Shown piece by piece: positions 16,876 to 27,361 of a stretch of DNA of 64,000 nucleotides; positions within the stretch are counted from its first letter, which is position 1; every line of letters starts with the position of its first letter. A program made the translations under genes and the position numbers. This DNA is from Chryseobacterium tructae (lineage in GTDB: Bacteria > Bacteroidota > Bacteroidia > Flavobacteriales > Weeksellaceae), in NCBI RefSeq assembly GCF_030409875.1, contig NZ_JAUFQR010000001.1:1736001-1800000 (forward strand), read 5' to 3'. The notes beneath the pieces were generated by a model, which was not told the origin of the DNA, did not search any database, and was given only the letters and a program-made list of their open reading frames with translations.

Positions 16876-16906
16876 GATCTCAGAACTTTGATTCTGAGAT
16901 TTTTTA
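16876..16906 (+). terminator. Terminator of the HTH cassette
   Basis: ATCTCAGAA (16877-16885) pairs with TTCTGAGAT (16892-16900), followed by TTTTT. It lies about 40 bases after the stop at 16837. Confidence 0.8.
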
Positions 16907-16982
16907 TTGATTAAAATATCAGTATTCCTACTTTCGTACATAATTTTTAGAAATATTACCCGTTTAAAAGGTCGTAGGCTTT

Positions 16983-17174
16983 ATGATCGGAAGCATAAAA
17001 TCCATTAAACAAATGTTTGTATTTTTAATATCAATGTTAGAGTATGTGATATGTTCAATACTTCTAGGACTAAACTAAGGAGATTAGAAAAATAAATAAA
17101 GAAGAAAAGATTAACTCTATTGATCATCAAATTGTATGAATAGCATCATTGATATAAATGGTGCTATTTTTTTA
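16983..17174 (+). other. Gap holding a possible 31-residue peptide and a terminator
   Basis: The gap 16838-17269 has no ordinary gene. An ATG at 16983 opens a 31-codon hydrophobic peptide (SIKQMFVFLISMLEYVICS in its middle) that ends at 17078. Downstream, AATAGCATCATT (17139-17150) pairs with AATGGTGCTATT (17157-17168), one G-T pair, followed by TTTTTT. A terminator with no annotated gene in front of it suggests a short transcript, either the peptide or a small RNA. No known family. Confidence 0.35.
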
Positions 17175-17269
17175 GTCTAAATTATAAGTGCTGTATTGAA
17201 TGCATATTTTTATAAATTGGCTAAAATCCGAATGCAATCATTGTATAACCAGATTAACAGCCATTTTTT

Positions 17270-17818
17270 ATGAGACATAGAGTATTGCCGTTTGCTTTTG
17301 GACTGAACTCTTTCTATTTGTCTTTTTTATATTTTCGGATGTTCTGGATTTCAGATGAAATAAAAACTGAAGTCCTTCTGACTTATAAATATATGCTGTA
17401 TTCAGTGTTTATTGTTTTTCCTTTGTTTATTATCTCAACACTTATTCTTACTAAAGAGTTTAAAGCCGGATTGTTTCTAAAACTTTTTATTTGGCTGTTA
17501 GTAGCAGCGATGCCTGTTTTTTATTTTTGGTTCTTTGATTTAGTGAAAGAAGAAGAACTGCTTTACGGATACCTGATTACCTTGGTTCAGTGCCTGGTTC
17601 AGTCTAAAACAGTGAAAGATGATGAGATGATATCCCGGGTTGCCGGAGTTTTTTCTGCAAAGTTGATCCTGTGGTTTTTCATTTTACTGGTATCAATATT
17701 TTTTCATACATTCTATTCTGATCTCCCTGCAAATATGTTAGCAGGTGGAATCTATTATCTCTGTGTCGGAATTCTTGATACTCTCGTTGTTAGATATAAA
17801 TTTCTTACTGAAAAATAA
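17270..17818 (+). CDS. Hypothetical multi-pass membrane protein
   Basis: A 182-residue protein with about five hydrophobic segments (FAFGLNSFYLSFLYFRMFW; YSVFIVFPLFIISTLIL; LFIWLLVAAMPVFYFWFF; LILWFFILLVSIFFHTFY; and the C-terminal GGIYYLCVGILDTLVV). It has no charged motif typical of a known transporter or enzyme. It is alone on its strand, between the HTH cassette and the convergent susD. No family is recognised. Confidence 0.65.
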   Translation: MRHRVLPFAFGLNSFYLSFLYFRMFWISDEIKTEVLLTYKYMLYSVFIVFPLFIISTLILTKEFKAGLFLKLFIWLLVAAMPVFYFWFFDLVKEEELLYGYLITLVQCLVQSKTVKDDEMISRVAGVFSAKLILWFFILLVSIFFHTFYSDLPANMLAGGIYYLCVGILDTLVVRYKFLTEK

Positions 17819-17845
17819 CAATCGAAAAAAGATAGAAACATCATT

Positions 17846-17880
17846 ATAAAAAAAGACACCATTTATTGAGAATGGTGTCT
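17846..17880 (-). terminator. Terminator of the susCD operon
   Basis: AGACACCATT (17854-17863) pairs with AATGGTGTCT (17871-17880). On the minus strand the hairpin is followed by a run of U (the A run at 17848-17853). It lies about 40 bases beyond the susD stop. Confidence 0.85.
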
Positions 17881-17918
17881 TGCTTGAAATATATTAAAAT
17901 TGTTTTGTAAGGTTTTAT

Positions 17919-19384
17919 CTATTCATTCTGTTTGATTTGGGGGTTATTATTAATCTCTTTATTTGGGATTTGGAACTTGAATTTATCCGGTGTCAGGTTA
18001 AATCTTCCAAATGTGTGGTTGGTTCCTGTATATATTCTTTCTAAAGGGGTATTTAATCGTTTCATATCAAACCACGCATAGCCTTCACCCCAAAGTTCAA
18101 TTCTTTTTTGCAGGATGATTTCATTAATCAGATTGGCTCCTGTTTGGGTAGACAATGGGTAAGCTTTATCTCTTTTGGACGCGATTTCAAATAATACCTG
18201 TTTTGCTTCCGCTTCTCTTCCTTGTCTTGCCAGAGCTTCCGCTTCTATGTAATATAAGGAAGAAGCTCTGATGTAGATATAATCACCTTCAAACAAACTA
18301 GGGTCTTTAAACTTCCAGCTTACATAAGCAGGATAATTTTTGGTTTTTCCATTGAAGGTATATTTGGCTGGCTGACTTCCGTTAAAAACTTTTTTACGGT
18401 AATCTGTATTGGGAATTGCATCATACAGACGTTTGTCAATAAGCTTATAAATCTGAGCTGCTCCGGCATATCCCTCATTGGTATTATCAAACATTGAGAA
18501 GAAAGAAGCATAATAGTTTCCTGTACTCATGGTAGAAATCGTATTATGGAATCCCCAGATCACTTCAGGGTTACTGATATTGGAAAATCCGGTGGTTGTA
18601 TAATCATCTTCATTCATTAGAGCAATCCCTTGCTTGCTGTCTGCAGCATATTTTCCAGCTTTTGCATAGTCTCCTGTTTGCAGGAATATTTCTGCGGCAA
18701 TGGCTTTAGCTGTTCTTTGATCGATCTGAGCTCTTGATGGGCGTGCAAACTTTCCAAAAGAACAATAGATTCTTCAATATCCTGACCAATTTGTGAGTAT
18801 ACTTCTGCAACTGTAGATCTTGGAAGTCCCTGGCTGGGATTATTGGTGGTAAGAACCAAAGGAAGTCCCGGATCAGACTGATGTCCCTTATAATCATTAG
18901 CATAAAAACGGATCAGATAAAAATAAGAATAGGCTCTTAGAGCAAGTAATTGTCCCTTAATAGCTTTGTTTTTAGGACTTTCATCACCTTTTAAATCATT
19001 AAGTAATTTATTGATGATAAATATTCTTGCATAGAAGGTAGTCCATACAATTTCCGAAGCAATATTACTGGCATTGGTAGCTTCATAATTATAAAACATT
19101 CCCAAATGCTGATTTTTTGCTTGTATCAAATCATTGGACATTAAATCTGCACCTGCCTTTATTCCCATAATCCCGAAATCAGAGTGAGAACTAATGTTTC
19201 CTCCTGCGCCATTACTGCGAAGATCAAGATAAATTCCGCCCAGGATTTTTTCAGGCTTTGACTGGTCTTCATTCAGTTGCTCACCGGAGATATCTCCCTC
19301 CGGCAATGTATTAAGATCATTAGCACACCCGGTTGTAATAAGGCCTACGGCTAATGCTGATATAAAGTATTTTATTGTTTTCAT
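17919..19384 (-). CDS. RagB/SusD family outer-membrane lipoprotein (frame break at about 18748)
   Basis: A surface lipoprotein of about 488 residues that delivers a nutrient to the TonB-dependent SusC partner. The signal peptide and lipobox are MKTIKYFISALAVGLITTGC. SusD landmarks are GQLLALRAYSYFYLIRFYAN (TPR-like helices), DPGLPLV and, in the second frame, ALARQGREAEAKQVLF and RRIELWGEGYAWFDMKR-like residues near the C-terminus. Adding one base to the run at 18747-18749 joins the two frames. It lies eight bases after susC in the same operon. The ligand is unknown. Confidence 0.9.
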
Positions 19385-19392
19385 AAATTCTT

Positions 19393-22342
19393 TTAAAATG
19401 TTAGTTTAAAACCAAGAGAAACACTGGATAATAAAGAATATTTGTAAGCATCCGATACCCCTGTTAATGAAGCTCTGGGATCATATCCTTTTCTCTTAGA
19501 CCATAGATAGAGGTTATTTCCAGTCGCATAAATTTTTAATGCCGATAATCCGATTTGCTTTACAAAATCATCAGATAGCTGGTAGGATAATGTTACGTCC
19601 TGAAGGCTGATATAATCAGACTTAATCAGGTAAAGTGTAGAATTTCCGTTCTGGTTGCTGGAGTTCAGATCCACACGTGGAAGAGCCGCTGTCGGGTTTT
19701 CCGGAGTCCATGTTTTATCAAGATCAGTTGTATAGTTAGAACCATATGTGTCAGAATGGAACAGAGATCTGTAGATATCATCATATCCATATCCGCCAAA
19801 CTGGTATGCAAATTAACCGACAGGTTCACTCTTTTATAAGTGATGTCTGTTCCAAACCCGCCATATACCTTTGGAATTGCTGATTTTCCGGTATTGTAAT
19901 TGGTTGCCTCCTTATTGTCATTGGTAATGGTTTTTTCTATTTTTTGAGTAGCAGGATTAAATGTGTTTTTATACCATAATGCATCTCCATTCTCCGGATT
20001 TACTCCAGCAAATTCTTTTAAATAATAAGTATATCGGTCGCCGCCTTCAGCAAGAACAAACAATCCTGAAACCAATCCTGTAGCCCTTTGTTGCTCAGGT
20101 AATTTCGTAATCTTGTTTTTGTAATGAGTAGCGTTGGCATAGAAATTCCACTGAAGATCCTGTGTTTTGATGATATCTACGTTGATGTTAGCCTGAACCC
20201 CTTTGTTGTACATATCTCCAATATTTCCGTACTTTACGTATGGACCTGAATTGGATATCGCTAATGGAAGAGTATAGATCATATCTGATACCTTTCTTTC
20301 AAAGTAATCAGCATTTACATTCACTCTGTTATTGAATAGAGAAATTTCAAAACCGGCATTCAGGTTTTTGGACGTTTCCCATTTTAGATCTCTGTTTCCT
20401 TGTTTCTTTAAAGTAAGTACAGGTTTGCCATCTCCAAAATCATTGATTCCATAGATGTCCTGGTAAGCGTAGTAATCTCTGGTTGTACTGTTCAGTAAGA
20501 TATTGTCATTACCTTGTTGTCCATAAGAAACTTTAGCTTCAATGCATTAATGACCTTGTTATCTTTAAGGAAATCTTCTTTGGCAACATTCCATGCTGCT
20601 CCCAGGCCATAGAAAGTACCCCATCTGCTTTCAGGAGCAAACACGGAAGAACCATCTCTACGTACATTGGCATTAAAGAAATACTTGCTGTCATAGTTGT
20701 ATAATAATCTCGAAAAATATCCTTCTACAGCATATTCATATCCGTTTCCAGATAAATCTGTAATTTTTACAGCATTATCAAAAGACCATGATTCGGGAAG
20801 TAAGAGCTGTTGTTTAGTTCCGGAAAATCCTTCATTTTTTGTTTTATTCAATTCATGACCAACAAGGAGATTGAAGTTATGTTTATCGAATTTCTTTTGA
20901 TAAGTAAGCAACTGCTGATGATTCAGGGTATAGTTAAATATCGATTCATGAGAAATGGTTCCACCCACAGATGAAGAAGTTCCGCCCAATGTATTTCCGA
21001 ACTGAAGGTTTCTTAAGTTTTCAAGATAAGCTCCAAAGTTGTATGTGAAATCTAATCCTTTGATGATCTCATAATTTAAACCCAGATTGGCATTGGTGAT
21101 ATTACTGACTCTTTGAGATTTATCCTGTTGAAGATTTCCCACCGGGTTTTCAAAAACAGCATAAGATCGGGTAGCACCGTTTGGCCCTTGCCCGTCTCCA
21201 TAATCATAGAGGGCATTTCCATGGTTATCATAAAGTCTTTGATAATTGTCATCTCTAAGAAAAACCGGATAGAAAGGAGCTATATTTCTGGCAAACTGAA
21301 ACGGATTGGAAAAACCTCCTGTTTCTCCAAAATTCTGCTTGCTATACGTGTAGGAGAGGGCAGTAGCTAACTTTAATTTTTGAGTTATGGAATAATCTAC
21401 GTTTGATCTGATCCCGAATCTTTCAAAACCAGAACCGATAAGATATCCTTTATCATCCAGGTAGTTCAAAGATGTATAAGATTTTACCTGCTCGCCACTG
21501 GCATTGATTCCTACTGTAGCTTCCCTTCTTAGAGCAGGCTTGAAAAGTAATTTTTTCCAATTATCCTGATAAAGGAGTTTTGCATTAGGATTAAAAGACC
21601 CATCCGGAGCGATCAGCTGGCTAAAAGGGACGTTATAAACATTGTAGCCCAGTCCGTTCAATGCAGAAAGCCCTACAGCATGTGGCGTAGTAGTAGGAAC
21701 AGCACCCGGTTGCTTCTGTCTCGCAATTTCTCCGATTCTCCCTCTGTTATAATAGGCTGTATAGTAGTCCTGTGGTGAGGTATACACCGAATAATCCTCA
21801 ATAGACCTGAAGTTTACTCCGGTTTTTACATCAATATCAACACTCAGTTTCTTATTTTTACCTCTTTTGGTATTTACAATAATAACCCCATTGGCTCCTC
21901 TTGAACCATATAAAGCATTAGACGAAGCATCTTCCAGAAAGGAAATACTCTCAATATCTGCTGAAGAAATACTGTTCAGGTCACCACTGTAAGGAATTCC
22001 GTCCAAGACGATTAAAGGATCACTGGATGCATTGATAGAACCAATTCCCCTCATTCTTATCGTAGGTTGAGAACCTGGTTGTCCGGAAGAGATCACCTGT
22101 ACCCCAGCCACTTTACCGCCAATTCCCTGAAGAACATTTCCATTTTGAAGATTACCAAGGTCTTTAGCCTTTAAAGACTGTACAGATCCGGTGATCTCTT
22201 CTTTTTTCTGCTTTCCGAAGGCTACCACCACCACTTCTTTGATGGAAGTCTCCTGCGAAAGACTATCTTTTTTCTGTGCAAAGCCATATTCTGCGAATAA
22301 CAGCACGGCCAATACACCAAGTTTGCATTGTTTTTTTCTCAT
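19393..22342 (-). CDS. SusC/RagA family TonB-linked outer-membrane protein (frame breaks at about 20533 and 19811)
   Basis: A TonB-dependent transporter of about 983 residues. It has a signal peptide (MRKKQCKLGVLAVLLFAEYG), a TonB-box-like start (KEVVVVAFGKQKKEEITGS), the plug signature IRMRGIGSINASSDPLIVLD and SRGANGVIIVNTKRGK, and a long beta-barrel. The last strand ends SLGFKLTF with a terminal Phe as usual. Three frames are joined by adding one base at 20532-20534 and one at 19810-19812. Unlike many SusC proteins it lacks an N-terminal carboxypeptidase-like domain. It is paired with susD. Confidence 0.92.
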
Positions 22343-22543
22343 TATATTAATCTTAGGTTTAAAAAATTGAATATGTGTATTACTCTTTGTCTTCCTGTTT
22401 TAGGAAAAATAAGTCCCCAGCCTCCCTTTTGTAAGGAGGTGTTAGAAAGAAAATGTTAAAATAGAGGAGGTGTACCCGGATTAAATAGGCCTTGAGCTTA
22501 TCGGGCTTTAATTCCTACAATAATGTGCATATTTCTTTGGGAG

Positions 22544-22699
22544 TTATGGCATCATCATTTTACACATCATAGATCCAAAACACATATTCTTAGAAGTACT
22601 ATTGTGCTGTGAAAGGCCATTTCCTGTACAACCCTGATGTTGTTCAGAAACTATAGCCATGATAGTGTATAGGTAAGAATTAAAGTCATTCTTATTCAT
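22544..22699 (-). CDS. Small Cys-containing ORF upstream of susC
   Basis: A 51-residue open frame read on the same strand as susC and about 200 bases before it. It starts MNKNDFNSYLYTIMAIVSEQ, continues HQGCTGNGLSQHNS and ends in a Met-rich tail CFGSMMCKMMMP. Cys lie at 24, 40 and 46. The N-terminus is not a classical signal peptide, and no Gly-Gly leader motif is present. Length, balanced composition and clean start and stop favour a real gene, but no family is recognised. A metal-binding or modified peptide, or a leader for susCD, are open options. Confidence 0.45.
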   Translation of the reverse strand: MNKNDFNSYLYTIMAIVSEQHQGCTGNGLSQHNSTSKNMCFGSMMCKMMMP

Positions 22700-22998
22700 G
22701 AGAATAGAGTTTATATTTTTTTACTGGGTCAAAATTATTTAATAATTCATAAAACTTTGTTAAAAAAGGATATGAGAAAAATCATATTAGTCTACTAATT
22801 TAGTGGGGTATTTGAAATTACGAATAAAATCTTTAATTTTTAAGCTTCTAATTGGTTGATAATTAAATTGTTATTTGTTTTAAGTGGTAGGTTGTAAAAT
22901 TTTAAAAAAAATCATTTTTTGCAGATGAATAAAAATTAACGTAATAAGTCTATTGTTTTTGTAGACTTTTTGTGTATTTTAGATCTAATTTCATCTAT
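22700..22998. other. A+T-rich divergent intergenic region
   Basis: No gene seen. This stretch lies upstream of the minus-strand small ORF/susCD and, beyond the repeat at 22999, of the plus-strand adenosine deaminase. It probably holds the susCD promoter, but no clear TTTG / TAnnTTTG pair could be fixed on the minus strand. Confidence 0.3.
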
Positions 22999-23088
22999 GG
23001 GAGCTTTATCCCGTTATCTACTCATACTCCTCACGCTGAGCTAAGGCTTACGCATGTTGCGGGGTAACCGTTACTACCGGGGCTAGGG
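22999..23088. repeat. Flavobacteriia-type intergenic repeat element
   Basis: A 90-base G+C-richer island in A+T-rich DNA. It starts GGGAGCTTTATCCCGTTATC and ends CCGTTACTACCGGGGCTAGG. The two ends match the pattern I know as a high-copy intergenic repeat of Flavobacterium and Chryseobacterium genomes (GGGAGC-TATTTCCCGC ... CTATCGGGGCTAGGG) with a variable centre. It does not encode a protein. Function unknown. This is recognised from memory of the consensus, not from a search. Confidence 0.6.
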
Positions 23089-23170
23089 AAGGAAGATGAA
23101 AAATGTGTCGTTAAAAGTTTTATCATTTGTTTTTTTCAGATTGAAACTCTTTTACCAAAAAATTAATTTA

Positions 23171-23178
23171 TATTTTTG
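23171..23178 (+). promoter_or_regulatory. Promoter -7 element of the adenosine deaminase gene
   Basis: TATTTTTG fits the Bacteroidetes -7 consensus TAnnTTTG, 49 bases before the ATG at 23227. The -33 part is weak. Confidence 0.5.
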
Positions 23179-23226
23179 ACTACTGTATTGGCAAAGTATT
23201 TTTGTCAGATACAGGTTACTATTATT

Positions 23227-24732
23227 ATGAGAAAATACCTTACCTATATTTTAATGTTGGGATTTCCTCTGTTGGGAGCCCAAACTAAAGTAGCTGAAAA
23301 GTCTACTTATCAGGATAAATGGACATTGCTGGATAAAGAAAATGCAGCCATGGCCTTTGATGCAGATGTGAAATTATCCGAAGCCGAGATCAATTTAGAT
23401 AAAAAAATATTTCAGATCAGGAAGCAGTTTATTCTTGAAACTGAAAAACAGCATATTCCTCTATATAATCGTTCTTTTAATGAAATAAAACCATTGATAG
23501 AATCCAGCAAGTTGTTCAAAGTCATTCAAACAATGCCTAAAGGAGGGCTTCTGCATACGCATAGTGGTGGTTTAGCCAATGCTGGATGGTTGATTACAAC
23601 GGTTAGAAAATATAAAGAATGCTATGTGTATGACCAAAAAGACAATGATAAATTTATTTTCGGTCAGCTAGGATTCTTTGAAAACGGAAAAGTTCCGAAA
23701 GGATTTGTTAATCTAGATCAAAAATTGAACTCAGATCCTGGTTTTGAAAAAGAATTGCATGATCTTCTTCTTTTAAAGAGGGATAATCTTTGTTCTTATA
23801 CAGATTATTGGATTGAGTTTGAGAAACGTTTCCAACGCGTCAACTTGTTATTACCTTACCGTCCTTTCTTTAAAGAATATTATCTAAAAGGTTTCCAGGA
23901 TTTAGCTAAAGATAATGTACAGCATGTTGAAATAAGATATGTTTTTGATGAATTGTATGATTTTGAACATGGAAAATATCCATTGGAAAAATCCATTACA
24001 GATTTGCAGGATATTGTAAAGCAGATGAAACAGTCAACCCCGCAGTTTAGTCTGAAGCTGATTTATTCAAGCTTTAAATTTTTAGACTCTGATAGCATTG
24101 AAAAACAACTTGAAATTGCGTTTAAATTGAAAAAGCAATTTCCGGATTTAATTTCCGGATTTGACCTTGTTGCTGATGAAGCTGCCGGAAACAGCATTAA
24201 TTCTTTCCAGAAAAACTGGATGAAAATCAATGAAATCACTAAAAAATCGGGAGTAGAAATGCCTTTGTTCCTGCATGCGGGGGAAAGTACTTCTATTTTC
24301 AATAAAAATATATTGGATATTACTTTATTGAATAACCAGAGAATTGGACATGGTCTTAATCTGATTTACTTTCCAAAATCAATGGAGCTGATTAAGAAAC
24401 AGAATAAATTGGTGGAAGTAAGTCCGATCAGTAACCAGATTCTGGGATATGTGAGCGATATGAGAAATCATCCGGCAAGAGTGATGTTGAGCAACGGAAT
24501 ACAGTGTTCCATTAATAGTGATGATCCTGCTGTATATGGTTATGAAGGATTAAGTTATGACTTTTGGATGGCCTATGTATCTTGGGAATTGGATCTAAAA
24601 GCCTTGAAAAAACTGGTCTTTAATTCAATCAATTATTCCTCCTTAAATGCGAATGAGAAAAAACAATCTCTGGAATCTCTGAATAGACAGTGGAATGATT
24701 TTGTTCAAAAGGCAAACAGAGAATTAAATTAA
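23227..24732 (+). CDS. Secreted adenosine deaminase (ADGF-like)
   Basis: A 501-residue hydrolase with signal peptide MRKYLTYILMLGFPLLGAQ and a metal-dependent deaminase domain. Zinc ligands and catalytic motifs are visible: MPKGGLLHTHSGGLAN (H110, H112), MPLFLHAGESTSIF, NNQRIGHGLNL, and CSINSDDPAVYGY. The long N-terminal region before HxH is typical of adenosine deaminase growth-factor-like enzymes rather than cytosolic Add. It would turn extracellular adenosine into inosine. The ATG at 23227 is used because an upstream TTG frame only adds 17 residues before the signal peptide. It is divergent from susCD; a shared nucleoside role is possible but unproven. Confidence 0.88.
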   Translation: MRKYLTYILMLGFPLLGAQTKVAEKSTYQDKWTLLDKENAAMAFDADVKLSEAEINLDKKIFQIRKQFILETEKQHIPLYNRSFNEIKPLIESSKLFKVIQTMPKGGLLHTHSGGLANAGWLITTVRKYKECYVYDQKDNDKFIFGQLGFFENGKVPKGFVNLDQKLNSDPGFEKELHDLLLLKRDNLCSYTDYWIEFEKRFQRVNLLLPYRPFFKEYYLKGFQDLAKDNVQHVEIRYVFDELYDFEHGKYPLEKSITDLQDIVKQMKQSTPQFSLKLIYSSFKFLDSDSIEKQLEIAFKLKKQFPDLISGFDLVADEAAGNSINSFQKNWMKINEITKKSGVEMPLFLHAGESTSIFNKNILDITLLNNQRIGHGLNLIYFPKSMELIKKQNKLVEVSPISNQILGYVSDMRNHPARVMLSNGIQCSINSDDPAVYGYEGLSYDFWMAYVSWELDLKALKKLVFNSINYSSLNANEKKQSLESLNRQWNDFVQKANRELN

Positions 24733-24835
24733 TATTATGTAATGCAACTGAGCGCGTTAAGCATTTTTAGAGTGAAATGATTGTTGTGTTCATCATGTTA
24801 TTTCCCGTTTTTAAGATAGAATTATATAAAAATTA

Positions 24836-24867
24836 AAGGTGAGCTTAGAAACTCACCTTATTTTATA
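24836..24867 (+). terminator. Terminator after adenosine deaminase
   Basis: AAGGTGAG (24836-24843) pairs with CTCACCTT (24852-24859), followed by ATTTTAT. Confidence 0.7.
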
Positions 24868-24924
24868 CGATAACGTTTTGGGATTTGCTTTTTTAAAATA
24901 CAGGTTTCCTTTACTTAGTTATAG

Positions 24925-26492
24925 TTATTTTTTTAGCCTTTGCAAATCTAAATCCTGAAAGTCGAAACTGAAGTCTATATTCGGGGATATTCCCTTCATT
25001 TTTATGCTTTGTGCTTTTCCGTTTTCATCTAAATTAAACATAGCAAAGGCATCACAGTTCATATCCTTATAATTCCATTTAATTGCAAAAGTATTTGCTT
25101 TATAAAAACTCATGGGGCCGTTTAGTTTTGGTGAACGGTAAGATTTAAACCATAATTGATCTCCTTTTAAGAAGACTTCAATTTTTCCAAACCATTTATC
25201 CTCATACAGTCCAATTAAATCCTCATTTTTTATTGTTGTATTTTTTGCTTTGCTTACTGTTTCCCAAACCTTTTTAGTGACATCATCTCCAGATTTTTTT
25301 TGAGATTGAAGGTATGCAGCATATTTATCTACCCACCCGTAATTGTTGAGCCCTAAATAACTGTCAATAATGGTTTGACTTACCGCAGAAAAAAGACCAG
25401 AGCCCCCATTTTCTGTATTGGTGAGAATAACAATACCCAAATTTAAATCAGGAATCATGGTAACAATAGAAAGCATTCCAGGTAGCCCGCCGGTGTGAGA
25501 AACGTTGAGATTGCCTTTCATATCAGATAAATTCCAGCCTAAACCATACCCATTAAAATGTTGGTTATACCTCGGGTTAGGGTTGATTTGGTCAACAGTA
25601 TGGATGGTCCACATCTCATTTTGCCTTTCCTTTGTGAAAAGCTGTTGGCTTAAACCGGAACCATATTTACCCTTGTTTAGCTGAACAAGCATCCATTTGG
25701 ACATGTCATCAACATTAGAGATTATCCCTCCGGCAGCCCCATTAACCATTGCTCCATATAAAGATATTTTTGGATGGTTCCCGATTCTGTGGAATGGGGG
25801 GAAGCCATTAAATTGATATCTTTTACCTGACTGATAGAACTGAAAGAATTTTGCATTTGCAATGGTTCCATAATACGCTTTTGAATAAAGGTTTCCCAAT
25901 TCATTCCACTTACTCTGGCAATAACTTCACCCGCCACCAAATACAGTTGATTATCATAATTAAACTGGGTTCGGAAACCTGAAACAGGGGTGAAATACTG
26001 GAAAGACTTTATCACATCTTTAATAGAAAAGTCTGTACCGTCAGGAAACATCATTAAGTCCCCGGCACCTAAACCAAGTCCACTACGGTGACACAATAGA
26101 TCTTCTATAGTGAAATTTTCTGTCACATAATCATTGTACATTTTAAATTCAGGGATATATTTTTTGACATTATCATCCCAGGAAAGCTTTCCCTCATCTA
26201 CTAAAATAGATAATGCAGCAGTTGTAAAAGCCTTGCTGTTGGATGCAATTTCAAAGTTCGTATGCTCATCAATAGGTGATTTTGTATCTATTGATTTTAT
26301 ACCGTAACCTTTTTTGTGAATTATCTTTCCATCCTTTACAATGGCTACAGCTGCTCCTGCAACATGGAACTTTTCCATTGCATTATCAACGAGTACATCT
26401 ACTTCTTTGGAGGTTATTTGAGCGGATAAATTGCTACTTGTAAATAGGGTAGTAATGGTAATGATGACTAGAGACAATTTTATTTTTGTCAT
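24925..26492 (-). CDS. Beta-lactamase-fold serine hydrolase with C-terminal DUF3471 (frame break at about 25769)
   Basis: An exported hydrolase of about 522 residues. The signal peptide (KLSLVIITITTLFTSSNLSA) precedes a class C/PBP-type domain. Catalytic motifs are S84-N-S-K87 (FEIASNSKAFT), the Y-x-N motif in FNYDNQLYL, and H-T-G in VSHTGGLPGM. A C-terminal beta domain (LIGLYEDKWFGKIEVFLKG) matches the DUF3471 extension. Adding one base to the run at 25767-25771 joins the two frames. Such enzymes are usually D-aminopeptidases or esterases; antibiotic resistance should not be assumed. Confidence 0.85.
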
Positions 26493-26723
26493 AATTGATT
26501 ATTTTATATCATGGTTTTGTTACCTACTAATCCTCTCGATTTGAGGTAAGTAGATATTAGTAGGGTCAAATCTATTGATTAATGTCCTGATAGCAAAATA
26601 TAAAACTAACTTTATATTATACATGAAAGCCAAATGAGGGAAAAAGATATAAAAGTGAATAAATAAGTACACCTTTTTCAAATATTAAATATATTTTTGA
26701 AGAAAACGTATAATCTATTGAAA

Positions 26724-27119
26724 ATGGAAAATTTTAACAGGAAAGCCCAAGCCGGAGCAGTTGCTTATTTTCGTCACTGTATAAAAAATGGGGATGTTGA
26801 AGGTGCTCTGAGTTGTTTTGACCCTGAAGGTGTTTACATTGATCGTGACGGGAAAGAATTAAGAGGACTTGAACAAATACAAGTGGCTATGGAGAATATA
26901 TGCGGGCTAAAACTGAATATACAGGGAGAAACGCCTCATATTACAGAGATTAATGAGCTTGCCCTGTGGATTGACCGTTGGGAAATGAGCGGGAATACTC
27001 CTGATGGGCAAGCCATAAAAATGACAGGTCATACTTCCTGTGTTATGAAAAGAAATGAAGCCGGTAATTGGTTATGGATCATTGACAATCCGTTTGGCTC
27101 TGCAGTTTTGAGTCATTAG
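26724..27119 (+). CDS. NTF2-like/SnoaL-type protein
   Basis: A 131-residue protein of the NTF2-like fold: GAVAYFRHCIKNGDVEGALS (helices), FDPEGVYIDRDGKELRGLEQ (first strands with the cone opening), then LALWIDRWEMSGNTPDGQ and CVMKRNEAGNWLWIIDNPFG. The last block, a strand ending in D-N-P-F-G, is typical of the YybH/SgcJ-like group. These small proteins bind ligands or act as ketosteroid-isomerase-like enzymes. The ATG at 26724 is preferred over an upstream TTG. It stands alone; substrate unknown. Confidence 0.75.
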   Translation: MENFNRKAQAGAVAYFRHCIKNGDVEGALSCFDPEGVYIDRDGKELRGLEQIQVAMENICGLKLNIQGETPHITEINELALWIDRWEMSGNTPDGQAIKMTGHTSCVMKRNEAGNWLWIIDNPFGSAVLSH

Positions 27120-27138
27120 TTCTGCAATTTTTAAGATA

Positions 27139-27177
27139 ATAACTCCGGCAGGCATCGTAGATGCCTGCCGGAGTTAT
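27139..27177. terminator. Long perfect hairpin after the NTF2-like gene
   Basis: ATAACTCCGGCAGGCATC (27139-27156) pairs perfectly with its complement at 27160-27177 across a 3-base loop. There is no immediate T-run, so it may be a terminator or a processing and stability element. Confidence 0.6.
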
Positions 27178-27361
27178 AGTTATCCTCAATTTTTCTTAAT
27201 TGTTTTTTAACATTCTATTCCTGTATTTACATATAGTAATTTCCAAAACAGAGATTCTGTTACAACATTCCTTGATTCGGATACACAAATCCCTGATCCT
27301 TTTCTGAACTTTGTCCTACCAAAAATAACAGAGTATAATATTAATCAGAAATTAAAGCAAT

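Noticed and set aside
24925-26492. Antibiotic-resistance beta-lactamase
   Set aside because: The S-x-x-K/Y-x-N/H-T-G fold with a DUF3471 tail is shared by many esterases and peptidases; nothing specific points to resistance.
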